Source of the DNA: QHWK01 sp035259385
GTDB lineage: Bacteria; Acidobacteriota; Vicinamibacteria; Vicinamibacterales; CAVVIG01
Reading direction: 5' to 3'
Assembly: GCA_035259385.1 (NCBI GenBank)
Contig: DATFWL010000550.1
Span: forward strand, 1-64,000
DNA: 64,000 nucleotides
The translations under genes and the position numbers were made by a program. Positions 56,766 to 64,000 of this stretch are shown one piece after another; position 1 is the stretch's first letter, and each line of letters starts with the position of its first letter. The notes beneath the pieces were generated by a model that saw only the letters and a list, made by a program, of their open reading frames with translations, was not told the origin of the DNA and did not search any database.

Positions 56766-59710
56766 TGCCACAGTGGACGGCACGGCGGCGGGCAGAGACT
56801 CGCTGCCTGACCGGTCTCGCCGCGATCGTGCTGGCGCTGTCGGCCGTTTCCACCGCGGTCGCCGCCGATGCCGCCGCGCCGCGGATCGCGATCGGCGACG
56901 AGCCCGCGGGCGCCGCCCTTCGGGTCCTCGACGAGACGGGAAGCGTGTCGTTTCCGATCTCGGTGCACGTGACATCGCCGGCGTTCCCCGCCGACGCATC
57001 GCTCGACGCGCGGCTCGCCGCGCTCGAGGGGCGCCACGTGCCGGTCTGGCTGACCATCGCCGCACCGGCCACCGAGCAGGACGTGGATCCGTGGCGCGAC
57101 GCGCTGCGGCGGCTGCTCGAGAGCCGCGGCGCGACGCTGCATCTGCTCGAAGTCGCCGTCGACCGCCAGCCCGCCCGCGTCGCCTCGTTTGCCGTTCAGG
57201 TCGCCGCGACGGAAGTCCGGACGGCACGCGACGCGATTCGGGTTGCACTGGGCGGGAGCGCGATGAGCGATCGGGTGCGTCGCGAAGAGATCGATCTCAC
57301 CGAGCTCGCGCCGTATGTCGACCTGCTGGTGGCGAATGCCGGCAGCGCCGGCGGCGTCGGTGGATGGCTTCATCAGTTGGATTCGGCGGCGATGTTGGTG
57401 TTGACCGGCTCGGCTCCCGCGAATCGTCCGTCCGAGCCGGCGCGGCAGATCGTCGACGCACTCCTCACCGAGCTCGGCACGGACGTGACGCTCCACGAGT
57501 GGCCGGCCGCTGCGGTCACTCCCGCCGCGCTGCGCGCGCTGCTGCCGATTTCCGATCTGCTCGTGGACGAGATCTCGGTGCTCGATCCCGCAGTCGCCGG
57601 GCTGTCGCTCCGCGTCGGCGATGCCGACGTGACGTCGTCGCTGCGGCACAAGCTCCTCTTCGACAGCAGGACGTTCGCGACGTACCTCGTGTACTGGGGG
57701 GACGCCGGTCAGCCCGCGCTGCGGATGTCGCTGGTGCTGCCGGTCGAAGGCGTTCCGGGCGTCCACGATCTGGTCGCCGGCGCGCGCACGAGCGCCGGCG
57801 GCTACACGCGCGAGACGGGCACCGGCCGGGTGCAGGCGGAGGCGCCGCTGACCGGACGGCCGATGATCGTCGATTTCAACGAAGGCGCCGGCGACGTGTT
57901 GATCGAGCGCAGCGGCGCGTCGGCGGTGCGGCAGCTGACCATCGGCGAGATCGTCGCGCGCCACCAGCGGCAGCAGCGCGCGCAGGACGCGATCGTCAGA
58001 AACTACATCGCCACGGCGCGCATGCAGCAGCACTTCCGGCCGACGGTCGCCGACAACGGCATGTCATCGAGCTTCGACGTCGTCACCGAGAACCGCTACT
58101 TCGTCAACGGATCGGACGTCGAGTGGGAGGAGCTGTCGTTCGCGGTGAACGGATCGAGGTTCGGGATCGATCGTCCGCCGTTTCCGATGCTGCAGCCGGA
58201 GAAGGTGCTTTCGCTGCCGCTGCAGCTGCGCTTCGACGAGGGATACACCTACCGCCTCGCGGGCAGCGAGCGCGTCGACGGCTTCGACTGCTACGTCGTG
58301 AAGTTCGATCCGGTTCGCGAGGACAGCGCCCTCTACAAGGGGACGGTCTGGATCGACAAGCGCAGCTTCGCGCGCGTCCGTGTGCAGGCGGTGCAGGGCG
58401 GGCTGGCGGCGCCGGTGATCTCGAACGAGGAGACGCAGCACTACCGGCCGGTCGCGGTCGGCAATCGTCCCGTCTTCCTCTTCAGCGGATTGAGCGCGCG
58501 GCAGATCGTGCTGATCGCCGGCCGCAATCTGCTCGTCGAGAAGTCGGTCGAGTTCTCCGACTTCCGCGTCAACCACGCCGAATTCGACCGCGAGCGTGCG
58601 TCCGCCCGCGAAAGCGACCGCGTGATGTATCGCGAGACCGACCGGGGGCTGCGCTACTACGTGAAGGAGGACGGCAAGCGGGTGATCAGCGAGCGGCCGA
58701 CCAGCCACGCGAAGGCGCTGGCCATCGGCACGACGATCGATCCGTCGTATTCGTACCCGCTGCCGATGCTCGGCATCGATTACCTGAATTTCCAGTTCGG
58801 GTCGCCGAACCAGCAGCTGGCGGTGCTGTTCGCCGGGGTCCTCGCCGCCGGCAACATCCAGCGATCGCGAATCGGCCACACGCGTCTCGACGCCAGCGTC
58901 GACTTCTTCGCCATCGCGGCGCCGGCGAGCGATCGCCTGTACACGGCGACCGGCGAGTCGAGGGGCGAGCGCGTGCTGACCTGGCCGGAGACCACCGGCT
59001 TCAATCTCGGCTGGCAGGCGACGCCGTTTCAGAAGGCGAGTTTCCAGTACCAGCTCCGCTTCGACGGCTATACGAAAGACACGACGACCGCGGACACGTT
59101 CGAGGTGCCTTCGAGCACCGTGACGCAGGGCTTCGGCGGCGCCTGGGAGTATCGGCGCGCCGGCTACAGTCTGCTGCTGAACGGCACGTGGTTCGGCCGC
59201 GCCGCATGGCAGCCCTGGGGCCTGCCCCAACCCGGCCAACCCGCGGCGACGACGACGTCGCCGGCGGCGTACGAGAAATACCAGGCGAGCCTGTCGCGCG
59301 ATTTCTTCATCGGTCCGTTCCAGAAGCTTCACCTGAACGGCGCGTATTTCGGCGGTCAGGATCTCGATCGGTTCTCGCGGTATCAGTTCGGCCTGTTCGA
59401 CGACACGCGGATCCACGGCGTGCCGTCGTCCGGCGTGCGCTACGGCGAGCTGGCGATGGCCCGCGGGTCGTATTCGCTGAATGTCTTCGAGCAGTACCGG
59501 CTCGACCTGTTCCTCGATCGCGCGTGGGGCCGCGACGATCCGGGCCACGGCGCGTGGGATCCGATCACGGGGCTGGGCGTGGCTGTCAATGTGCGGGCGC
59601 CGTGGAATACCATTCTGCGCGCCGACGTCGGCAAGAGTTTCCTGCCGGCCCGGTACGGGGCGCTGGGCTCGACCGTCTTCCAGATCCTGTTGCTCAAGCC
59701 GATGCGATGA
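56765..59710 (+). CDS. Large exported protein with probable outer-membrane barrel
   Basis: 981 aa. A signal peptide ends after VAADA. The N-terminal about 370 residues are soluble and unassigned. The middle (about 400-640) has a lipoprotein-sorting-like beta-sheet part (YKGTVWIDKRSFARVRVQ, GFDCYVVKFDPV, VNGSRFGIDRPPF) that reminds of LolA/LolB-fold domains. The final about 330 residues look like a beta-barrel with alternating strands, ending in FQILLLKPMR. It may receive the exported product at the outer membrane; this is inference. It starts on the deacetylase stop (TGATG) and its stop overlaps the PHP gene. Confidence 0.75.
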   Translation: MPQWTARRRAETRCLTGLAAIVLALSAVSTAVAADAAAPRIAIGDEPAGAALRVLDETGSVSFPISVHVTSPAFPADASLDARLAALEGRHVPVWLTIAAPATEQDVDPWRDALRRLLESRGATLHLLEVAVDRQPARVASFAVQVAATEVRTARDAIRVALGGSAMSDRVRREEIDLTELAPYVDLLVANAGSAGGVGGWLHQLDSAAMLVLTGSAPANRPSEPARQIVDALLTELGTDVTLHEWPAAAVTPAALRALLPISDLLVDEISVLDPAVAGLSLRVGDADVTSSLRHKLLFDSRTFATYLVYWGDAGQPALRMSLVLPVEGVPGVHDLVAGARTSAGGYTRETGTGRVQAEAPLTGRPMIVDFNEGAGDVLIERSGASAVRQLTIGEIVARHQRQQRAQDAIVRNYIATARMQQHFRPTVADNGMSSSFDVVTENRYFVNGSDVEWEELSFAVNGSRFGIDRPPFPMLQPEKVLSLPLQLRFDEGYTYRLAGSERVDGFDCYVVKFDPVREDSALYKGTVWIDKRSFARVRVQAVQGGLAAPVISNEETQHYRPVAVGNRPVFLFSGLSARQIVLIAGRNLLVEKSVEFSDFRVNHAEFDRERASARESDRVMYRETDRGLRYYVKEDGKRVISERPTSHAKALAIGTTIDPSYSYPLPMLGIDYLNFQFGSPNQQLAVLFAGVLAAGNIQRSRIGHTRLDASVDFFAIAAPASDRLYTATGESRGERVLTWPETTGFNLGWQATPFQKASFQYQLRFDGYTKDTTTADTFEVPSSTVTQGFGGAWEYRRAGYSLLLNGTWFGRAAWQPWGLPQPGQPAATTTSPAAYEKYQASLSRDFFIGPFQKLHLNGAYFGGQDLDRFSRYQFGLFDDTRIHGVPSSGVRYGELAMARGSYSLNVFEQYRLDLFLDRAWGRDDPGHGAWDPITGLGVAVNVRAPWNTILRADVGKSFLPARYGALGSTVFQILLLKPMR

Positions 59711-60729
59711 TCCCGACGCTCCGCGCGGACCTTCACGTCCACACGTGCCACTCGACCCAGAGCGGCAACCTGCGGTTTCTCGGCAGCCGCGACTGCTATT
59801 CGCGGCCGGCAGACGTGTACCGCGTCGCGAAGGCGCGCGGGATGGATCTGGTCGCGTTCACCGATCACGATTCGATCGGCGGCGCGCTGGAACTGCTCGG
59901 CGAGCGTCCCGATCTCGAGGCCGACATCGTCGTCGGCGAAGAGGTCTCGTGCCGTCTGCCGGACGGCAATCTGCAGGTGCACCTCGGCGTGTACGGGATG
60001 ACCGAGGCGCTGCACCGCGACCTCCAGCCGCTGCGCGCCGACGTCTTCGACGTGATCGCGCGGCTGCGCGAGGCGAACGTCTTTTTCGCGCTGAATCATC
60101 TGCTGCATTTCTATCGCGGCGAGGTTCCGTTCGATCGCTACCTGCGGCTGCTCGACGCGGTGCCGGCGCTGGAAGTGCGCAACGGCGCAATGGCCGAGGC
60201 GCACAACCGGCTGCTGGAGCAGATCGTCGAACTGGAGAGTGGAACACTCGCGCTCACGGCCGGCAGCGACGCCCACACGCTGCGGCGCGTGGGCACGACC
60301 TGGACCGAAGCGCCTGGCCGTACGCGTGACGAGTTTCTCGACAGCGTCCGGAAGGGGCTCGGCATCGCCGGCGGCGCGCACGGCACGGCGGCAACGATCG
60401 CCGCCGACGCCTATGGCGTGATCGCGAAGTACATCGCCGCGCTGGCCGGCTTCGGGCCGCGCGATCTCCCGCCGCTGCGCCACGCGGCGTGTCTCGCGTT
60501 CGCCATCGGCTCGCTGCCGTTCCAGTTCATCCCGCTCGTCCTGGCGGCGCGCAGCAAGGCGGGCGAGCGGCGCGCGATCGACGCGTTGGCCGCCTATGTG
60601 GTGGACGCCACCAATCGCGATCACGTGTCGGTTGCGGACCGCGACGAGGTGCGCCGCGCGAAACCGGCAGCGATCGTCGATCGGCACGGTGGCGCGGTTC
60701 GCGGCGACGCTTCACCGACGAGCGTATGA
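59707..60729 (+). CDS. PHP-domain phosphoesterase
   Basis: 340 aa. The metal motifs of the PHP superfamily are visible: RADLHVHTCHS, AFTDHDSIGG, EEVSCR, ALNHLLHF and AGSDAHTLRR. It should hydrolyse a phosphoester; the substrate is unknown. After residue about 230 there is a hydrophobic part (ACLAFAIGSLPFQFIPLVLAA) that could anchor it to the membrane. It overlaps both neighbours by ATGA, so it belongs to the operon. PHP proteins are not usual in aryl polyene-type clusters. Confidence 0.85.
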   Translation: MIPTLRADLHVHTCHSTQSGNLRFLGSRDCYSRPADVYRVAKARGMDLVAFTDHDSIGGALELLGERPDLEADIVVGEEVSCRLPDGNLQVHLGVYGMTEALHRDLQPLRADVFDVIARLREANVFFALNHLLHFYRGEVPFDRYLRLLDAVPALEVRNGAMAEAHNRLLEQIVELESGTLALTAGSDAHTLRRVGTTWTEAPGRTRDEFLDSVRKGLGIAGGAHGTAATIAADAYGVIAKYIAALAGFGPRDLPPLRHAACLAFAIGSLPFQFIPLVLAARSKAGERRAIDALAAYVVDATNRDHVSVADRDEVRRAKPAAIVDRHGGAVRGDASPTSV

Positions 60730-61940
60730 CCCCGCGCATCGCGATCACCGGCGTCGGCCTGGTCACCGCGCTCGGCGCGACGCGCGAGGACTGCTGGCGG
60801 CGGCTGCTGGCGGGCGACTGCGGCATTCGTCCCGCGACCGTCTTCGATACGGAAGGCTATCGCAGCCGCGTCGCCGGCGAGGTGGACATCGACGCCGTCG
60901 ACAGCGGCGCGACGCCGCTGCAGCGGCGGCGCCGCTCCCGCAGCGATCGGATCGGCCTATGCGCCGCGTCGGAGGCGCTTGCGGACTCGGGACTGCTCGA
61001 CACCGCCGTCGATCGCTCGCGGATCGGTGTCTTCCTCGGCGCCGGCACGGCCGACCTGCTGCGCAACGAGGAGTTCTACCGGACCTGGATCACCAGGGGC
61101 CTTTCGCGCACCAGGCGATCGGATCTGTGGAATCACTTTCCCAGCACGCCGGTCGACGTGATCGCCGGGCAGTTCGGCTTCGAAGGCCCGCGTGCGTGCG
61201 TGGTCGCGGCCTGCGCGTCGAGCACGATCGCCATCGGCCGCGCCGTCGAGGCGATTCGCGCCGGCCGCGCCGACGCCGCGCTCGCGGGCGGCACCGACGC
61301 GCTGTCGCGGCTCACCTACAGCGGCTTCAACCTGCTGCGGCTGATGGACGCGAGCCCGTGCCGCCCGTTCGATCGCAGCCGCGCCGGGATGAACATCGGC
61401 GAGGGTGCCGGGATGCTGGTGCTCGAGGACTTCGCCCGCGCCCGCGCTCGCGGCGCGACGATCTACGCGGAGCTCGCCGGGCACGGTCTCGCCTGCGAAG
61501 CCTTTCATCCGACGGCGCCGGAGCCCGAGGGCAGGCCGATCGCGGCCGTGGTGGCGCTCGCGCTCGAGGACGCGCGGATCAGTCCCGATGAGGTGGATCA
61601 CATCAACGCGCACGGGACGGCGACCCAGCAGAACGACGCCGCCGAGTCGCGCGGCTTCCGACGGGTGTTCGGCGAACGCGCCGCGCGCATTCCGGTCACC
61701 TCGATCAAGTCGATGATTGGCCACTGCCTCGGTGCGGCCGGCGCGGTCGAGGCGGCTGCGCTCGCGCTCACCGTCGCCCGCGGCGCAATCCCGCCGACGA
61801 TCAACCATGCCGAGACCGACGCCGACTGCGCCGTCGACATCGTCGCCAACCAGGCGCGCGCGCAGCGGATCACGTGCGCCGTGTCGACGTCGCTGGGGTT
61901 CGGCGGCAACGACTCGGCGATCGTGATGCGCGCGGTGTGA
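60726..61940 (+). CDS. Beta-ketoacyl-ACP synthase II (KS-alpha)
   Basis: 404 aa. All catalytic residues are in place: Cys163 (AACASSTIAIG), His296 (NAHGTATQQND) and His333 (SMIGHCLGAAG), then the C-terminal STSLGFGGNDSAIV. It condenses an acyl chain with malonyl-ACP. It should pair with the inactive partner at 53579, as KS/CLF pairs do. The ATG overlaps the PHP stop, making it the last gene of the operon that starts at 53579. The convergent TPR gene ends 10 nt behind. Confidence 0.94.
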   Translation: MTPRIAITGVGLVTALGATREDCWRRLLAGDCGIRPATVFDTEGYRSRVAGEVDIDAVDSGATPLQRRRRSRSDRIGLCAASEALADSGLLDTAVDRSRIGVFLGAGTADLLRNEEFYRTWITRGLSRTRRSDLWNHFPSTPVDVIAGQFGFEGPRACVVAACASSTIAIGRAVEAIRAGRADAALAGGTDALSRLTYSGFNLLRLMDASPCRPFDRSRAGMNIGEGAGMLVLEDFARARARGATIYAELAGHGLACEAFHPTAPEPEGRPIAAVVALALEDARISPDEVDHINAHGTATQQNDAAESRGFRRVFGERAARIPVTSIKSMIGHCLGAAGAVEAAALALTVARGAIPPTINHAETDADCAVDIVANQARAQRITCAVSTSLGFGGNDSAIVMRAV

Positions 61941-61950
61941 ATCGTTTCCG

Positions 61951-62643
61951 CTACTTGTGGCAGCCGACGCAGCTGACGCCGTTCGACTTCGGCACCACGC
62001 CGGTCGTCATCCACTCGCGCGCCTTCGCGATCTGGCCCGAGGTTGGCGCCTCCGCGATCAGCTTCTCGAAGTACCGCCGCGCCTTCTGCGCGTCGCCAAG
62101 CCGCGCCCATCCGTCGGCGAGGCCGAACAACAGCTCGCCCTTCGCGTGATCGCCGAGCGAGGCGAAGGTCGCCGCCTGCAGCTCGAGCGCACGCTCGTAA
62201 TTCGCGACGGCGGACTGCACGAGCGGCCGCGCCGTCTCGATCGGCATGTTGCGTGTCGCCTCCAGCAGCACGGCGCCGCGCGGAATCAGCACCCCCGGAT
62301 TGTCCGGCGCGAGCGCCGTCGCGTCGGTCATCTCCTTCACGCCGCGTGCGAGCAACGCCTGGCCTGACGACGCATCGCCCTTTTGAAACGCCTGCCCGGC
62401 CCGGACGATCGCGGTCGCGCCGAGCCACACGATCGCTTCAGGATGCTGCGGGTTCTGCTCGAGCGCCCGCTCGCACGTATCGATCACCTTCTGCAGACGC
62501 GCCCCGTCGCCCGCGGCGCCGGCAAAGAAATCGGCGCGCACCAGGTAGTCGAACCGCGGCGCGTTTGCCGCGGGTTCCTGTCCGGCCGCCAGCGCCGTCG
62601 CCGCCGTGATCGTCCAGGTGAAGACCGTCGCGATGAACGTCAT
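61951..62643 (-). CDS. Exported TPR-like protein with a C-terminal CxxCH
   Basis: 230 aa. The signal peptide ends after TALAAG. The body is made of helical repeats (TCERALEQNPQHPEAIVWLG, EMTDATALAPDNPGVLIPRG, VANYERALELQAATFASLG) and the protein ends in CVGCHK, a heme c attachment motif only one residue from the terminus. A single c-type heme at the tail is possible but unproven, as no distal Met follows. A ribosome binding site (GGAGGAA) precedes the ATG. Convergent with the ketosynthase gene. Confidence 0.78.
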   Translation of the reverse strand: MTFIATVFTWTITAATALAAGQEPAANAPRFDYLVRADFFAGAAGDGARLQKVIDTCERALEQNPQHPEAIVWLGATAIVRAGQAFQKGDASSGQALLARGVKEMTDATALAPDNPGVLIPRGAVLLEATRNMPIETARPLVQSAVANYERALELQAATFASLGDHAKGELLFGLADGWARLGDAQKARRYFEKLIAEAPTSGQIAKAREWMTTGVVPKSNGVSCVGCHK

Positions 62644-62734
62644 GTACGCTTCCTCCCTGCGTCCACGGTATGCGGCAATCGCGCAGCCGCGGGTGGTTCG
62701 CCGACGAAAGGTCGAAAAACGAGGCTGGAGGGAC

Positions 62735-62740
62735 TAACAT
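62735..62740 (+). promoter_or_regulatory. -10 box (TAACAT) for PIG-L gene
   Basis: TAACAT ends 9 nt before the ATG at 62750 with no ribosome binding site. Confidence 0.45.
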
Positions 62741-62749
62741 TTCGTCGTT

Positions 62750-64000
62750 ATGACACGCGTGCTCTTCATCGCACTGATCACTATCCTCATCGCAGCGAGC
62801 GGCCCATCGGTGCCGGCGCAGAACCGCATGAACTACTCGGTGGTGTCTGCCGACAGCGGCCACGTCGCGCTCGGCCTCGCCATTCGGAAGCTCAACGTCT
62901 CCGGCACGCTCATGCAGGCGCCCGCGCACCCGGACGACGAGACCAACGCGCTGTTCGCGCTGTTCACGCACGGCATCGGGCTGCGGTCGGTCGACGTCCA
63001 GAACAATCGGGGTGAAGGCGGCCAGAACGAGATCGGTCCCGAGCTGTTTCGTGACATCGGTGTCCTGCGCACCGCCGAGCTGCTGTCGGCGCACCGCATC
63101 GACGGCGCCGAACAGTACTTCACGCGCGCCATCGACTACGGCTACTCGTTCGATCCGGAGGAAGTGATCAACAAGTGGGGCCGCGACGCGATTATCGGCG
63201 ACTACGTGCGCCTGATCCGCACGCTGCGGCCCGACGTTCTCGTCACGATGAACATTCAGGGACGCGGCGGCGATCGCGCGCACGAGGCGACGACGATCCT
63301 GGCGCGCGAGGCCTACCGCGCAGCCGGCGATCCGAACCGGTATCCGGAGCAGATTGCCGAGGGGCTCCGTGCGTGGCAGCCGAAGAAGCTGTATTTCTCG
63401 GCCGGATTCGGCGTCATAGGGGCAGGAAGGGCAGGAAGGGCTGGAGGGGCAGGAGGCGCTGGAGGGGCTGGAACGGCGGGAGGAGCTGGAAGGGCCGCTC
63501 CGCGCGTGACCCGCATCAACACCGCGGTCTACGACGAGCTGCTCGGCCGCAGCTACGCCGAGATTGGATCCGACGCGCGCAGCAACCACAAGTGTCAGGG
63601 GACTTCAGGTCTGCCGGCGCTGCCTGGTTTCGGCGGCGGCCGTGGACCGGGCGGCGGCGGCGGTCAGCTGCAGTATCAGCTGGTGGATTCATCGATCCCG
63701 GGCCAGCTGCAGAAGGACGAAAGCGGACTGTTCGACGGCATCGACGTGACGCTCGCCGGCATCGCGCAGTTCGCCGGGCAGACTCCGCCCGACGCGCTGA
63801 CGACCGGGCTTGCGGCAATCGTCGAGCAGGCACAGAAGGCGACGAGTGCGTTCGCTGCCGGCGACGACGCCGCGACGGCCGCGCCGATCGAAGCGGGCCT
63901 CGCCGCGATTCGTACGCTCCGATCGCAGCTCGCGTCGCTGCGGCTCGGCGACAGCGCGCGCTACGAGATCGATTTCCGCCTGCGCAACAAGGAGCGCGAC
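62750..64000 (+). CDS. Exported PIG-L-family deacetylase (3' end cut by window)
   Basis: 417 codons visible, open at the window end. A signal peptide ends near VPAQN. The PIG-L zinc site begins with His60 in APAHPDDETNA, followed by VQNNRGEGGQNEIG and further on IQGRGGDRAHEAT with the later His. The family removes N-acetyl groups from GlcNAc-type sugars or related amides. Residues about 223-250 are a Gly/Ala/Arg repeat of minisatellite DNA. Large acidobacterial PIG-L proteins of this type usually continue for several hundred more residues. Confidence 0.85.
   Translation, partial: MTRVLFIALITILIAASGPSVPAQNRMNYSVVSADSGHVALGLAIRKLNVSGTLMQAPAHPDDETNALFALFTHGIGLRSVDVQNNRGEGGQNEIGPELFRDIGVLRTAELLSAHRIDGAEQYFTRAIDYGYSFDPEEVINKWGRDAIIGDYVRLIRTLRPDVLVTMNIQGRGGDRAHEATTILAREAYRAAGDPNRYPEQIAEGLRAWQPKKLYFSAGFGVIGAGRAGRAGGAGGAGGAGTAGGAGRAAPRVTRINTAVYDELLGRSYAEIGSDARSNHKCQGTSGLPALPGFGGGRGPGGGGGQLQYQLVDSSIPGQLQKDESGLFDGIDVTLAGIAQFAGQTPPDALTTGLAAIVEQAQKATSAFAAGDDAATAAPIEAGLAAIRTLRSQLASLRLGDSARYEIDFRLRNKERD
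63418..63495 (+). repeat. In-frame minisatellite within the PIG-L gene
   Basis: About seven degenerate GGGGCAGGA/GGGGCTGGA units encode a Gly-Ala-Gly-Arg stretch. The length is a multiple of three and the frame remains open. Confidence 0.7.

Noticed and set aside
61951..62643. Annotation as a cytochrome c
   Set aside because: Only a CVGCH at the extreme C-terminus; the rest is helical repeats and there is no cytochrome fold.
1..64000. Mobile elements, tRNA or rRNA genes
   Set aside because: No transposase, integrase or phage gene and no recognisable tRNA or rRNA stretch was found on reading; the repeats seen are short and non-coding.

Overview
The window is GC-rich, densely coded DNA from a bacterium that looks like an acidobacterium, most likely of the Vicinamibacteria. 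This placement is inferred from gene content: TonB-dependent receptors with an N-terminal carboxypeptidase-regulatory-like domain, a membrane Ser/Thr kinase with TPR repeats plus the wreck of a WD40-type one, exported M28, S9 and PIG-L hydrolases, and several families of short interspersed repeats. There is no transposase, phage gene, rRNA, tRNA or CRISPR array. Many starts have no ribosome binding site and instead sit 6-12 nt behind a TAnnnT -10 box, so leaderless transcription appears common; other genes have clear AGGAGG-type sites.

Layout. 1-3.5 kb: two ABC ATPase/permease pairs, translationally coupled. 3.5-11 kb: an anchored unknown protein, a gamma-glutamylcyclotransferase-like protein, an M28 peptidase, PilZ, a degenerate receiver, an aldehyde dehydrogenase and a PAS histidine kinase. 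11-16 kb: acyl-CoA metabolism (two thiolases, a beta-decarboxylating dehydrogenase, 3-hydroxyacyl-CoA dehydrogenase). 16-19 kb: a kinase pseudogene, a VapBC pair, and a TetR regulator divergent from two membrane proteins. 19-29 kb: TPR protein, folE, TonB receptor, S9 peptidase, exported RidA and two DUF2157-like membrane proteins. 29-41 kb: a G-rich repeat block, a Ser/Thr kinase, a first radical SAM protein of the tetraether/membrane-spanning-lipid synthase type, a cupredoxin, a second TonB receptor and a LytS/LytR-type two-component system.

The most interesting part is 41-62 kb. A second radical SAM lipid-synthase-like protein, an acyl-activating ligase, a FabZ-like dehydratase, a DUF2062-methyltransferase fusion, an LpxL-like acyltransferase, a glycosyltransferase, an MMPL/RND exporter, a B12-type (HpnR-like) radical SAM protein, a LolA-like carrier, a ketosynthase-like chain-length-factor partner, a ketoreductase, an acyl carrier protein, a polysaccharide deacetylase, a large probable outer-membrane protein, a PHP phosphoesterase and an intact ketosynthase lie in a few coordinated units. 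The set is close to that of aryl polyene-type type II fatty-acid/polyketide clusters, but with two radical SAM enzymes added. The inferred job is to build, modify and export a lipid-like polyketide or unusual fatty acid to the outer membrane. Two unit boundaries carry overlapping, nearly symmetric divergent -10 boxes, suggesting shared control.

The window ends inside a PIG-L-type deacetylase gene and starts inside an ABC ATPase gene.
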